NCBI RefSeq assembly: GCF_014763045.1
Contig: NZ_JACTAG010000001.1
Span: forward strand, 1,054,001 to 1,118,000
Length of the DNA stretch: 64,000 bases
Direction of reading: 5' to 3'
DNA from: Sulfitobacter aestuariivivens
GTDB lineage: Bacteria; Pseudomonadota; Alphaproteobacteria; Rhodobacterales; Rhodobacteraceae
Positions 42,857 to 51,585 of the stretch are shown here, in pieces. The translations under genes and the position numbers were made by a program. The notes beneath the pieces were generated by a model. That model ran no database searches, was not told the DNA's origin, and saw only the letters and a list, made by a program, of their open reading frames with translations. Every line of letters starts with the position of its first letter. Position 1 is the first letter of the stretch.

Positions 42857-44614
42857 TTACTCCGCCGCTTCAATGTTGGCGCCGTCCTGATGGATCGGCA
42901 GTTGCATTTCAAAGACCGCGCCACCGGTCGACCCGTTGCGCGCCCTCAGCCTGCCCCCAAGGTCGTTCACGATGCCCGAGGAAATGGCAAGCCCCAGCCC
43001 GACACCGTCGCCGGGCTGCTTGGTGGTATAAAACGGCTCAAAGAGCGCATCGAGGTCTTCGATACCCGGGCCGTTGTCGCGCACCGTGAGCGTCGCGGTT
43101 TCGCCAGCTGCTAACATAATGTCCACCTGAGGGTTTCGTTCCGATTTGGTGGCGTCCAGCGCGTTGCGCAAGAGGTTGACCATCACCTGTTCGATCCGCA
43201 TCCGGTCGCCCATGACCAGCACGGGGTCCTCGGGAAGGATTCGGCTGATCTGGACCTGCCGCTGGCGTAACTGAGGCTCCATCATCGACAGGCTGGAAGC
43301 CAGCGCAGCTCCCATATCCACAGGCGATAGCGCCTCCTGCCCCTTGCGGGCGTAGGATTTCAGCTGCCGCGTGATTGCCCCCATCCGCTCAATCAGATCG
43401 TCAATGCGCCCAAAGGACGACAGGGCCTCGTCCGGGCGGTTGCGGCGTAGCAAAAGCCGCGCCCCGGCAAGGTAAGTTTTCATCGCCGCCAGTGGCTGGT
43501 TCAATTCGTGACTGACCGCCGCCGACATCTCGCCCAGAGCCGCCAGTTTGCTGGACTGCTCAAGCGTTTGTTCGGCCACGGCGAGCGTCTCTTGCACGCG
43601 TTTTCGTTCGGCAATTTCCCGCTGCAGGGCGACGTTCAATGCGCGAAGTTTGGCCGACTCGCGCTGGAAGATCGCCAACCGCCCCGCCGTGCGCCGGCTG
43701 AGGAAATAGAACGCCAGCGCCAGCAGAATCGCAAAGCCCATCATCTCGAGCGCCAGCACCGCATTCACCCGTTCGCGCACACTTTGATAGGTGGTGAAGC
43801 TCACCATCTTCCAACCCCGGAAGGGGATCCGGTTTTCCAGCCGCATCACCGCTTCACCCTGCAAATAGGCGTCGGGGGGGAGCGCGGTCCAGTCGGCGGT
43901 GGCTTTGATCGCCCGCTCGATGGCAGACTGCGGAGAGTCGCTGGCCAGCGCCTCAGGCTCCGTCATACCGCGCCAGCGTGGTGCTGTCGCAAGAATGATC
44001 TCGCCTGTGCTGTCCATGACGATGACCGCATCCGAGATCCCCGCCCAGGCCCGTTCAAACTTCTGCAGATCGACCTCAACCGCGATCACCCCCAGCGTCG
44101 TGCCCCTGTCCTGAATCCGGCGCGAGTAGACAAAGCTATAGCCGCCGGTGTCGCGCCGGATGGCCGTAAAGATCGTTGCACTGGACCGGATCGCATCCAC
44201 GAAATAAGGCTCAGACCGGTGGCCTGATCCTAACCTGTTGCGATCGGTTGCGGCCACAGTGCGCCCGTCATTGTCAAACAGCATCAGCGACGCTGCTCCG
44301 ATCTCGTCCACAAACGAAATCAACCGCTGGGTGGACAGGGAATAATCCGCCGACTCCAGCGCATTGATCAGCGTCGGGTCCCGCGCGAGAAGCTGCGGGA
44401 CAATCGCGTTTTGACGCAATTCCGCCAGCAGATTGCCACTGTAAAGTGCGATGCGCAGTTCAGCCCTGTCGCGCGTGGTGTCCGTGAACCTGTCTGTCAG
44501 CAGCTTGTTAGTGACAGAGATGGTGACAACCGCCAGCGTGACAAGCACAGCCATGGCCAGTCGCAAACGCCACGAACTTCGCAATTCCGGTTTGGAGGGA
44601 GGGGGCGCGTCCAT
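42857..44614 (-). CDS. DctB-like membrane sensor histidine kinase
   Basis: A 585-residue kinase. An N-terminal helix (~20-40), a periplasmic double-Cache/PAS-like sensor (~45-290; LMLFDNDGRTVAATDRNRLG), and a second helix near 295-315 lead to a coiled coil. The H-box is GEMSAAVSHELNQPLAAMKT (His ~368), followed by N-box MVNLLRNALDAT and G-box GPGIEDLDALF. The arrangement matches C4-dicarboxylate sensors, but no TRAP or Dct transporter is in the window, so the ligand is open. It starts 36 bases after purQ ends, on the same strand. Confidence 0.88.
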   Translation of the reverse strand: MDAPPPSKPELRSSWRLRLAMAVLVTLAVVTISVTNKLLTDRFTDTTRDRAELRIALYSGNLLAELRQNAIVPQLLARDPTLINALESADYSLSTQRLISFVDEIGAASLMLFDNDGRTVAATDRNRLGSGHRSEPYFVDAIRSSATIFTAIRRDTGGYSFVYSRRIQDRGTTLGVIAVEVDLQKFERAWAGISDAVIVMDSTGEIILATAPRWRGMTEPEALASDSPQSAIERAIKATADWTALPPDAYLQGEAVMRLENRIPFRGWKMVSFTTYQSVRERVNAVLALEMMGFAILLALAFYFLSRRTAGRLAIFQRESAKLRALNVALQREIAERKRVQETLAVAEQTLEQSSKLAALGEMSAAVSHELNQPLAAMKTYLAGARLLLRRNRPDEALSSFGRIDDLIERMGAITRQLKSYARKGQEALSPVDMGAALASSLSMMEPQLRQRQVQISRILPEDPVLVMGDRMRIEQVMVNLLRNALDATKSERNPQVDIMLAAGETATLTVRDNGPGIEDLDALFEPFYTTKQPGDGVGLGLAISSGIVNDLGGRLRARNGSTGGAVFEMQLPIHQDGANIEAAE

Positions 44615-44650
44615 GCCGGTAATCTAGCCCGGCCTGCATCCACCCTCAAG

Positions 44651-45319
44651 TCACGCGGTCGTCAGCGCCCCTGCCAATGCGCGAAAGAGCGCCTGACCGT
44701 CCGTCCCGCCATGGCCAGCATCCGCCGCCCGTTCAGGATGCGGCATCATGCCCAGAACGCGCCGGTTCTCGCTGAGAATCCCCGCGATGTCGTCCTGCGC
44801 CCCGTTGGGATTGTCGGTGTAGGTAAAGGCAATCCGGTCGTCATCATGAAGCTGCTGGATCGTGGTTTGATCGGCAAAATAATTGCCATCGTGATGTGCG
44901 ATCGGGATGTCGATCACATCGCCCGCATTGTAGCCGTTGGTATAATCGGACTGTGACGTCTCCACCTTCAGCCCGACAGTTTTGCAGATGTACTTCAGAC
45001 CCGCATTGCGCAGCAGCGCGCCGGGCAAAAGTCCGGTCTCTGTCAAGACCTGAAACCCGTTGCAGATCCCCAGAACATAGCCACCGCGATCTGCATGGGC
45101 CGCGACCGACTTGCAGATCGGCGAATGTGCTGCAATCGCCCCGCAACGCAGATAATCACCATAAGAAAACCCACCGGGAATACCAACAATATCAATGCCC
45201 TGCGGCAAGGTGCTGTCCTTGTGCCAGACCATCTCCACATCCGCACCAGCGGCCTTGAAGGCCACCGCCAGATCGCGATCACAGTTGGAACCGGGAAAAA
45301 CGACGACGGCCGCTTTCAC
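44651..45319 (-). CDS. purQ: phosphoribosylformylglycinamidine synthase glutaminase subunit
   Basis: A 222-residue class I glutamine amidotransferase that supplies ammonia to PurL in the fourth step of purine synthesis. [20 protein letters not shown] is the family N-terminus. The nucleophile Cys is in [14 protein letters not shown], and the His-Glu pair is in [10 protein letters not shown]. Its start overlaps the purS stop by four bases. PurL itself is not in the window. Confidence 0.97.
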   Translation of the reverse strand: MKAAVVVFPGSNCDRDLAVAFKAAGADVEMVWHKDSTLPQGIDIVGIPGGFSYGDYLRCGAIAAHSPICKSVAAHADRGGYVLGICNGFQVLTETGLLPGALLRNAGLKYICKTVGLKVETSQSDYTNGYNAGDVIDIPIAHHDGNYFADQTTIQQLHDDDRIAFTYTDNPNGAQDDIAGILSENRRVLGMMPHPERAADAGHGGTDGQALFRALAGALTTA

Positions 45320-45549
45320 GCGCCCATCTCCACCGAGTAGGATTCAATGACCGTGTTCGCCAGAAGCTTTTCGCACATGCGCGTCACGTCGGCCTCCGTG
45401 GCTCCGTCATCGAGATCAAGTTCGATCACCTTGCCCTGTCGCACGCCGTTCACACCGTCAAACCCCATTGCTCCCAGCGCATGGCGCACTGCCTCGCCCT
45501 GCGGATCCAGAACGCCGTTCTTCAGCATCACATGTACCCGTGCCTTCAT
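45316..45549 (-). CDS. purS: phosphoribosylformylglycinamidine synthase subunit PurS
   Basis: A 77-residue PurS, the small subunit that joins PurQ to the small-type PurL. Family features are [20 protein letters not shown] and [13 protein letters not shown]. It lies 51 bases after purC and overlaps purQ by four bases, forming a purC-purS-purQ operon. Confidence 0.96.
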   Translation of the reverse strand: MKARVHVMLKNGVLDPQGEAVRHALGAMGFDGVNGVRQGKVIELDLDDGATEADVTRMCEKLLANTVIESYSVEMGA

Positions 45550-45600
45550 GTTCCTGCCCCCTGCTTCATCTTTCCAATAAACTCAACACCAACGTCTGCC

Positions 45601-46362
45601 TCAGTTGATCAACGTCGGTTTGGTGATCGGCGTGGCCGTCTTGGGCATGACGCCCAACCGCTTTGCAACTTCCGTATAAGCATCCGTCAGCGACCCCAGA
45701 TCGCGCCGGAACACATCCTTGTCGAGCTTCTCATTGGTCTCGATGTCCCACAGGCGGCAACTGTCCGGGCTGATCTCGTCAGCAACGATCAGCCGCTGAA
45801 AATCGCCGTCATACACCCGGCCCACCTCGATCTTGAAATCGACCAACCGAATGCCGACCCCGTACATCAGTCCGCTCAGGTAGTCGTTGACCCGCAGGGC
45901 AAGGCTGAGGATATCTTCCATGTCCTGCTGGCTGGCCCAGCCAAAGGCAGCGATATGCTCTTCGGTCACCAGCGGATCGCCAAGGCTGTCGTCCTTGTAG
46001 CAATATTCCACGATGGGTCGCGGCAATTGCGTGCCTTCCTCGATCCCCAGGCGCTGGGACATCGTCCCGGCGGCATAATTGCGCACGATCACTTCCAGCG
46101 GCACGATCTCGACCTGGCGCACAAGCTGTTCGCGCATGTTCAGCCGCTTGATGAAATGAGTAGGCACGCCGATATGGTTCAACCCGGTCATGAAAAACTC
46201 GCTCAGGCGATTGTTCAACACGCCCTTTCCGTCGATCACATCTTTTTTCTGCGCGTTGAAGGCAGTCGCATCGTCCTTGAAATACTGCACGATCGTGCCC
46301 GGTTCGGGGCCTTCGTACAGAATTTTCGCTTTGCCTTCGTAGATTTTCTTGCGCCGGGCCAT
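45601..46362 (-). CDS. purC: SAICAR synthetase
   Basis: A 253-residue phosphoribosylaminoimidazole-succinocarboxamide synthase. It joins aspartate to CAIR in purine synthesis. Motifs are [19 protein letters not shown] (the ATP loop), [19 protein letters not shown] and [12 protein letters not shown] with [16 protein letters not shown]. The length is normal. It is the first gene of the pur operon and divergent from the zeta-inhibitor gene. Confidence 0.97.
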   Translation of the reverse strand: MARRKKIYEGKAKILYEGPEPGTIVQYFKDDATAFNAQKKDVIDGKGVLNNRLSEFFMTGLNHIGVPTHFIKRLNMREQLVRQVEIVPLEVIVRNYAAGTMSQRLGIEEGTQLPRPIVEYCYKDDSLGDPLVTEEHIAAFGWASQQDMEDILSLALRVNDYLSGLMYGVGIRLVDFKIEVGRVYDGDFQRLIVADEISPDSCRLWDIETNEKLDKDVFRRDLGSLTDAYTEVAKRLGVMPKTATPITKPTLIN

Positions 46363-46514
46363 GGGCGTCCTTTCGCATATGCCGGAAATGCCCCGGCACT
46401 TTGCGCTTCTCTTAGTCTATGCCCTATGCCGCTGCAAGCCGCACGACCCTTGCACAGACGCCACAGGGCGCGCATATCTATAGCCAACACCCTATCCCAA
46501 CACGGAGCGAGCAG

Positions 46515-46835
46515 ATGAGCACCTTTGACGACCGCGAAAACGCCTTTGAGAACAAATACGCCCACGACAGCCAGATGCAGTTCAAGGCCGAGGCGCGCCG
46601 CAACAAGCTTCTGGGTCTCTGGGCGGCCGACCTGATGGGCAAATCAGGCGACGATGCGGATGCTTATGCCCGGGAAGTCATCAAGGCCGATTTTGAGGAA
46701 GCGGGCGATGAAGACGTCTATCGCAAGGTTTCAGGTGATCTGGGCGATTTGGCGGATGAGTCCACGATCCGGTCCAAAATGATTGCATTGATGGCCGAAG
46801 CCAAAGCGCAGGTCATGTCAGAAGTAAAAGACTAA
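46515..46835 (+). CDS. F1-ATPase inhibitor zeta (DUF1476)
   Basis: A 106-residue alpha-helical protein of the DUF1476 family, shown in Paracoccus to be the zeta subunit that blocks ATP hydrolysis by F1-ATPase. The inhibitory N-terminus MSTFDDRENAFENKYAHDSQ is followed by FKAEARRNKLLGLWAADLMG, both strongly typical. The ATG at 46515 has GGAGCGAG upstream. ATP synthase genes are not in the window. Confidence 0.94.
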   Translation: MSTFDDRENAFENKYAHDSQMQFKAEARRNKLLGLWAADLMGKSGDDADAYAREVIKADFEEAGDEDVYRKVSGDLGDLADESTIRSKMIALMAEAKAQVMSEVKD

Positions 46836-46880
46836 CAAGGTATTACGCGCCTGTCTTCATGCACCACATGAAGCCGGGCG

Positions 46881-46926
46881 CGGAAACTTCCAAAGTTTCC
46901 GACCGTTTTCTTTCAAAGAAAACGAT
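46881..46926. repeat. double-palindrome dispersed repeat A, copy 2 (inverted)
   Basis: The same two palindromes as at 33107-33155, in opposite orientation. CGGAAACTT...AAAGTTTCCG (46881-46901) has two changed central bases, and CGTTTTCTTT-C-AAAGAAAACG (46904-46924) is perfect. It lies between the zeta-inhibitor and bmt genes. Confidence 0.75.
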
Positions 46927-46996
46927 CCCCGGCGCGACGCACTGCGCCTGCCCTCATAATCATCTTGAAGATTATGAATTTGCCGATCCCATCTTG

Positions 46997-47025
46997 ACGT
47001 GAAACGGGACAGTATCCCTACACGT
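46997..47025 (+). promoter_or_regulatory. nested hairpin in the bmt leader
   Basis: ACGTG (46997-47001) pairs with CACGT (47021-47025) around an inner GGGA-CAGTA-TCCC hairpin, ending 14 bases before the bmt ATG. It could be a small regulatory RNA fold or an operator. It does not match the SAM or cobalamin riboswitch consensus as I recall them. Confidence 0.35.
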
Positions 47026-47039
47026 CCGGAGCACGGCCC

Positions 47040-48053
47040 ATGACCAACCCCTTCATCGACCTTTTGGCCCAAAAAGGCACGCTATTGGCCGACGGCGCCA
47101 CAGGCACCAATCTTTTCAACATGGGCCTGATGTCGGGGGATGCACCTGAACTGTGGAACACGGATGAACCAGCCAAGATCACGACCCTCTACAAAGGAGC
47201 CGTGGATGCGGGCAGCGATCTGTTCCTGACCAACAGCTTTGGGGCCAATGCGTCGCGTCTCAAACTACACGGTGCCGAAAAGCGCGTGCATGAACTGGCC
47301 CGCGTCTCTGCCGAACTGGCCCGAAACGTAGCTGACAAGGCAGAGCGCAAGGTGATTGTCGCCGGTTCCGTCGGCCCTACCGGCGAAATAATGGAACCTG
47401 TCGGCACCCTTTCGCACGCCCTCGCGGTCGAGATGTTTCACGAGGCCGCCGATGGCCTCAAGGCGGGCGGCGCCGACATCGGCTGGCTGGAAACGATCTC
47501 AGCTCCAGAAGAGTACAGGGCGGCTGCCGAAGGGTTCGCACTGGCCGGTCTGCCCTGGTGCGGCACCATGAGCTTTGACACCGCCGGGCGCACGATGATG
47601 GGCCTTACCTCGGAAGGTATGGTCGATATGGTCGATGGCCTGGAAAACGCGCCGCTTGCTTTCGGCGCCAATTGCGGTACCGGCGCGTCCGATCTGCTGC
47701 GCACTGTGCTGGGGTTTGCCGCCAAAGACCCCGCGCGCCCGATCATCGCCAAGGGCAACGCAGGCATCCCCAAATACCACGATGGCCACATCCACTATGA
47801 CGGCACGCCCGAACTGATGGGCGATTACGCCGTCATGGCCCGCGACTGCGGCGCGTCCGTTATTGGCGGATGCTGCGGCACCATGCCAGCGCATCTGGCG
47901 GTAATGCGCGACCGTCTCGACAGCACCGAAAAGGGCGAGGCCCCCTCGCTGGATCAAATCGTCGCCGCCTTGGGCGATTTCTCTTCAGCAGGGGATGGCA
48001 CCGGCGAAGATGTTGCCCCCAAACGCGAGCGGCGTGGGCGGCGTCGGTCGTAA
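47040..48053 (+). CDS. bmt: homocysteine S-methyltransferase domain protein (Bmt)
   Basis: A 337-residue homocysteine methyltransferase barrel. The N-terminal GTLLADGATGTNLFNMGL and the zinc cysteines in FGANCGTGAS and SVIGGCCGTMP are typical. It is commonly named betaine-homocysteine methyltransferase. In roseobacters the homologous protein is reported, as I recall, to be the homocysteine module of a split methionine synthase, acting with a separate corrinoid protein such as that at 50000. A basic tail, RERRGRRRS, ends the protein. Confidence 0.88.
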   Translation: MTNPFIDLLAQKGTLLADGATGTNLFNMGLMSGDAPELWNTDEPAKITTLYKGAVDAGSDLFLTNSFGANASRLKLHGAEKRVHELARVSAELARNVADKAERKVIVAGSVGPTGEIMEPVGTLSHALAVEMFHEAADGLKAGGADIGWLETISAPEEYRAAAEGFALAGLPWCGTMSFDTAGRTMMGLTSEGMVDMVDGLENAPLAFGANCGTGASDLLRTVLGFAAKDPARPIIAKGNAGIPKYHDGHIHYDGTPELMGDYAVMARDCGASVIGGCCGTMPAHLAVMRDRLDSTEKGEAPSLDQIVAALGDFSSAGDGTGEDVAPKRERRGRRRS

Positions 48054-48065
48054 ATCCCGCATCCG

Positions 48066-48572
48066 TCAACTATCAGGCAGATGCGCGGTCAATGCCGCAC
48101 CGTATCTGCGCTTAAGTGCTTCCAGGTGAGCCTGGATATTGTCCGAAGGCGTAAGATCGAATGCATCCTTCATGTCGCGAAGCGCCGCTTCCGCCGGCTT
48201 TTCCAACTGAACACCGCCTTCCAGCTGGGCAATTGCGGTCGGCCGGTCGTAGACCAGTTGCTCGAGACCGAAGTAGCCTGCCCGCAGGCCAATTGACAAA
48301 AAATCCCTGAAGTCGTTCCCGATCAGAAGATTCGGCGCATCGAAGTGCATCGGCACGGTCATCACGACCGGCGTTCCGACATCACCCAAATCTGCCAGGC
48401 TGAAATGCACACCATTCCCCCCAGTCGATCCGAAGGTACGGCAACAGCGCGGCGTCGCATCATATCCCGACGGGTTGCCGTCCAAGGTCAGAAAAAGCCC
48501 CAGAAACTCGTCAGCATAGGGATGCCTGTCGAAAATTTCAGACAGAACGTGAAGGTCTGGATCAGTCATCAT
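48066..48572 (-). CDS. hypothetical protein
   Basis: A 168-residue cytoplasmic protein with no signal peptide. Residues 35-130 contain CCRTFGSTGGNGVHFSLADL, VVMTVPM and NLLIGNDFRDFLSIGLRAGY, a pattern that faintly recalls SMI1/KNR4 (SUKH) immunity-type domains, though I would not assign it. Function unknown. It is convergent with bmt, 12 bases apart. The stretch from 48573 to 48715 before the radical SAM gene holds nothing recognised. Confidence 0.65.
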   Translation of the reverse strand: MMTDPDLHVLSEIFDRHPYADEFLGLFLTLDGNPSGYDATPRCCRTFGSTGGNGVHFSLADLGDVGTPVVMTVPMHFDAPNLLIGNDFRDFLSIGLRAGYFGLEQLVYDRPTAIAQLEGGVQLEKPAEAALRDMKDAFDLTPSDNIQAHLEALKRRYGAALTAHLPDS

Positions 48573-48715
48573 GGCCCCTGCCCCAATATGTTCAAGTGAC
48601 TGATACTTTACCTTTTAGCGGCCAAGCATTCAAAAAAGTTCTGCCTGCATGTCGCTTCTCTGAAACGCAGTCTCGCGATCTTTGCGTCGCGCGCCGTCTG
48701 GGCATCATGCTTACC

Positions 48716-49795
48716 CTACCCAAAAAGCGACATCTGCGCCCCTTCCAGAACAGGCGCGCGAAACAAATCACACCGCATCGGTGGCGCGCTCTTACGCAGC
48801 CCCAGTCGCTTGGCGGACACGTCAAACCGTTGCGCTACCATCTCGGCATAAGGGCCCTCGCCGCGCATCCGGGCGTGCCAGCGCGCATCATATTCCTTGC
48901 CGCCATGCATCTCGCGCAAGCGCGACATGATCCGCCCGGCGCGGTCAGGATAATGCGCCGCCAGCCACTCCTGCACCAGCGGCGACACTTCCCGCGGCAG
49001 ACGCAGCATGATCCAGCTGGCCGTGCGTGCGCCTGCGTTCCGGCCAGCGGCAAGAATCGCCTCAAGCTCCGGATCGGTCAAGGCCGGTATCATCGGCGAG
49101 GCCATGATGCGCACCGGCACCCCCGCGGCACTCAGCCGCCGGATCATCTGCAGGCGGCGCTCAGGCGCGGGCGCGCGCGGCTCCATCAGACGTGAAAGTT
49201 TCGCATCAAGCGTGGTGACAGACACCCCGACCCGCACCAGCCCCCGCCGCGCCATATCACCCAGAATATCAAGGTCGCGTTCTATCAGACTGCCTTTGGT
49301 GACAATCGCCACCGGGTGGCCTGCATCCGACAGCACCTGCAGACAGGCGCGCATGATCCCCTGATCCCGCTCAATCGGCTGATAAGGATCGGTGTTGGTC
49401 CCGATGGCAATTGGCGCGACCTTGTATTTCCGCGCCGCCAACTCGCGTCGCAGCACCGCAGGTGCCTCTGGCCGCGCCACAAGCCGCGTCTCGAAATCAA
49501 GCCCCGGCGACAGCCCCAGATAGGCATGCGTCGGGCGCGCAAAACAATAGACGCATCCATGCTCGCACCCTCTGTAGGGGTTGATCGACCGATCGAACGG
49601 CAAATCAGGCGACCTGTTGTAGGTAATCAGACTGCGCGGGCGCTCCACACTGATCTGCGTGCGCAGTACCGGCAACTCTTCCTCAACCGCCCAGCCATCA
49701 TCTATCAGCGTTCGGGTATGCCGTTCAAACCGGCCCGCATGGTTGCTGCCTGCCGCACGCCCCTTGATCTGATATCGCCGTCTTTCATCGTCCAT
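48716..49795 (-). CDS. PA0069-family radical SAM protein
   Basis: A 359-residue radical SAM enzyme of the PA0069/SplB-like group. The 4Fe-4S cluster motif is CEHGCVYC (Cx3Cx2C) near residue 74. It is followed by FARPTHAYLGLSPGLDFETR and the barrel elements GTNTDPYQPIERD and VRVGVSVTTLDAKLSRLMEP. The reaction is unknown; relatives resemble spore photoproduct lyase but occur in non-sporulating bacteria. It is divergent from the corrinoid-protein gene. Confidence 0.9.
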   Translation of the reverse strand: MDDERRRYQIKGRAAGSNHAGRFERHTRTLIDDGWAVEEELPVLRTQISVERPRSLITYNRSPDLPFDRSINPYRGCEHGCVYCFARPTHAYLGLSPGLDFETRLVARPEAPAVLRRELAARKYKVAPIAIGTNTDPYQPIERDQGIMRACLQVLSDAGHPVAIVTKGSLIERDLDILGDMARRGLVRVGVSVTTLDAKLSRLMEPRAPAPERRLQMIRRLSAAGVPVRIMASPMIPALTDPELEAILAAGRNAGARTASWIMLRLPREVSPLVQEWLAAHYPDRAGRIMSRLREMHGGKEYDARWHARMRGEGPYAEMVAQRFDVSAKRLGLRKSAPPMRCDLFRAPVLEGAQMSLFG

Positions 49796-49824
49796 TCCTC
49801 AAACTAGAACAAATAGGGAACACT

Positions 49825-49852
49825 CACAAGGGCAACCCCCTAATCCCTTGTG
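49825..49852. promoter_or_regulatory. inverted repeat upstream of the radical SAM and corrinoid genes
   Basis: The arms CACAAGGG (49825-49832) and CCCTTGTG (49845-49852) are separated by 12 bases in the divergent gap between the radical SAM gene and the corrinoid-protein gene. A second symmetric stretch, GGCAAATCTGCC, lies near 49873-49884. Either could be an operator or leader hairpin; no function is assigned. Confidence 0.3.
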
Positions 49853-49999
49853 GAGCCACCTGAAAAGTGCGTGGCAAATCTGCCAAACGCGTCGCGCAAC
49901 AATCGGCCAGTGTCGCAAAAACCCTAACGTCAACGGGTGAACCGTGACAAAAGGAATCTAGTAAAGACACACCTGCGGCAAAAGCAGAAGGAAGACCCC

Positions 50000-50701
50000 A
50001 TGTCAGATGAAGACGATATCATCCTGTCCGAACTTGATGACGAAGAGCTTGTCGCGCAGATGTTTGACGACCTCTACGATGGCCTCAAAGAGGAGATCGA
50101 AGAAGGGGTGAACATCCTGCTGGAACGCGAATGGGCACCCTACGATATCCTGACCAAGGCGCTTGTCGGCGGGATGACAATCGTGGGCCACGACTTCCGC
50201 GACGGGATCCTGTTTGTGCCCGAGGTGCTGCTGGCCGCCAACGCGATGAAGGGTGGCATGGCCATCCTCAAGCCGCTGCTGGCCGAAACCGGCGCGCCCC
50301 GCGTCGGCAAGATGGTGATCGGTACGGTCAAGGGCGACATCCACGACATCGGCAAGAACCTTGTCGGCATGATGATGGAAGGCGCGGGCTTTGAAGTGGT
50401 CGATCTCGGCATCAACAACGCGGTCGAAGCCTATCTTGAGGCGATGGAAGCCGAAGGGCCTGACATCCTCGGCATGTCCGCCCTACTGACAACCACGATG
50501 CCCTACATGAAGGTCGTGATCGACACGATGGTCGAACAGGGTATCCGCGATGATTATATCGTACTGGTCGGCGGCGCCCCCCTGAACGAAGAGTTTGGCA
50601 AGGCCATTGGCGCTGACGCCTATTGCCGGGATGCCGCTGTGGCGGTGGAAACCGCAAAGGAATGGATGGGGCGCAAACACAATTCCATGCAATCCGCCTG
50701 A
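50000..50701 (+). CDS. corrinoid (cobalamin-binding) methyltransfer protein, MtbC-like
   Basis: A 233-residue stand-alone corrinoid protein. An N-terminal helical cap (residues 1-90; NILLEREWAPYDILTKALVG) precedes a Rossmann-like B12 domain with the signature GDIHDIGKNLVGMMMEGAGF, whose His is the lower cobalt ligand, and SALLTTTM and VLVGGAPLNEEFG. It should carry methylcobalamin between methyl donors and Bmt. In Phaeobacter a comparable protein is reported to be one part of a split methionine synthase. Spacing and the AGGAAG site fix the start at 50000. A terminator follows. Confidence 0.92.
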   Translation: MSDEDDIILSELDDEELVAQMFDDLYDGLKEEIEEGVNILLEREWAPYDILTKALVGGMTIVGHDFRDGILFVPEVLLAANAMKGGMAILKPLLAETGAPRVGKMVIGTVKGDIHDIGKNLVGMMMEGAGFEVVDLGINNAVEAYLEAMEAEGPDILGMSALLTTTMPYMKVVIDTMVEQGIRDDYIVLVGGAPLNEEFGKAIGADAYCRDAAVAVETAKEWMGRKHNSMQSA

Positions 50702-50725
50702 TCTGGTATCGCGCATCGTCGCAAG

Positions 50726-50756
50726 AGGCCCTGCGCGGACGTGCGGGGCCTTTTTT
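50726..50756 (+). terminator. rho-independent terminator after the corrinoid-protein gene
   Basis: AGGCCCTGC (50726-50734) pairs with GCGGGGCCT (50743-50751) with one mismatch, followed by six T. It separates the corrinoid gene from the small membrane protein-DUF1638 pair. Confidence 0.8.
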
Positions 50757-50798
50757 CGTGGGACACCATTGCCTATCTTGGCAGGGAAAGGACACCAC

Positions 50799-50954
50799 AT
50801 GCCATTCTTGAACCTCCTCGTGATCTGGCTGGCCGTCCTGATGGCCGCGGCAGCCACAGTCTGGCTCTTCACCCTGGGCGGGCCGGGGTTGATGGTCGCC
50901 GCCATCCCTGCGCTTCTGATCGCCGCTGTTGCCATTCGGGTATTGCGCCGATGA
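50799..50954 (+). CDS. 51-residue hydrophobic membrane protein
   Basis: A very short protein starting MPFLNLLVIWLAVLMAAAAT. It consists of two hydrophobic stretches (residues 4-25 and 29-46) ending in VLRR. AAAGGA precedes the ATG, and the stop overlaps the DUF1638 start by four bases (ATGA), which supports it as a real gene. No family is recognised. It might be a partner or leader peptide for DUF1638. Confidence 0.68.
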   Translation: MPFLNLLVIWLAVLMAAAATVWLFTLGGPGLMVAAIPALLIAAVAIRVLRR

Positions 50955-51583
50955 CGCTGTCAGACACCGCCCTGACCGAAGACGGCCTGCCTCTGAAGAC
51001 CCGACAGGGTCGCATTCTCCTGATTGCCTGTGGTGCGCTGGCGCGCGAAATTCTAGACCTCAAGCGCCTGAATGGCTGGGATCATCTCGATCTGACCTGC
51101 CTTCCCGCCAAATACCACCTCTACCCAGACAAGATCACCGATGCAGTGCGCGCAGCGGTGGCCAAACACCGCGCCACATATGACGATATCTTTGTTGTTT
51201 ACGCAGATTGCGGTACCGGTGGTCAGCTTCAGACCGCCTGCGCCGAACTTGGCGTCAAGATGATAGCAGGCCCACACTGCTACAGCTTTTTCGAAGGCAA
51301 CGGCCGGTTCGCCGCCCATGACGACGAAATCACGGCCTTCTACCTGACGGATTTTCTTGTCCGCCAGTTTGATGCGTTCATCATGAAGCCCATGGGCCTC
51401 GACCGGCACCCGGAACTGCGCGACATGTACTTTGGAAACTACGAAAAACTGGTCTACCAAGCCCAGACGAAAGACGACGATCTGCTTGAAAAGGCAAAAG
51501 CCTGCGCAGCAAAGCTCAACCTGACATTCGAATATCGCTTCACTGGATACGGCGATTTGGCCAACGCGCTGAAAACCCTCTGA
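50951..51583 (+). CDS. DUF1638 family protein
   Basis: A 210-residue protein of DUF1638. RILLIACGALAREILDLKRL, LTCLPAKYHLYPDKI, VVYADCGTGGQL and GPHCYSFFEG are typical of the family, with conserved Cys and His residues that could bind a metal. DUF1638 genes often neighbour corrinoid methyltransferases, and mutant studies in Phaeobacter implicated one in methionine synthase function, as I recall. Its place 250 bases after the corrinoid-protein gene fits. The mechanism is unknown. Confidence 0.88.
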   Translation: MTLSDTALTEDGLPLKTRQGRILLIACGALAREILDLKRLNGWDHLDLTCLPAKYHLYPDKITDAVRAAVAKHRATYDDIFVVYADCGTGGQLQTACAELGVKMIAGPHCYSFFEGNGRFAAHDDEITAFYLTDFLVRQFDAFIMKPMGLDRHPELRDMYFGNYEKLVYQAQTKDDDLLEKAKACAAKLNLTFEYRFTGYGDLANALKTL

Positions 51584-51585
51584 CA

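Noticed and set aside
46927..47039. SAM-II, SAM-V or cobalamin riboswitch before bmt
   Set aside because: No B12 box and no pseudoknot pattern I recognise. A hairpin exists but does not fit those families; a covariance search would be decisive.
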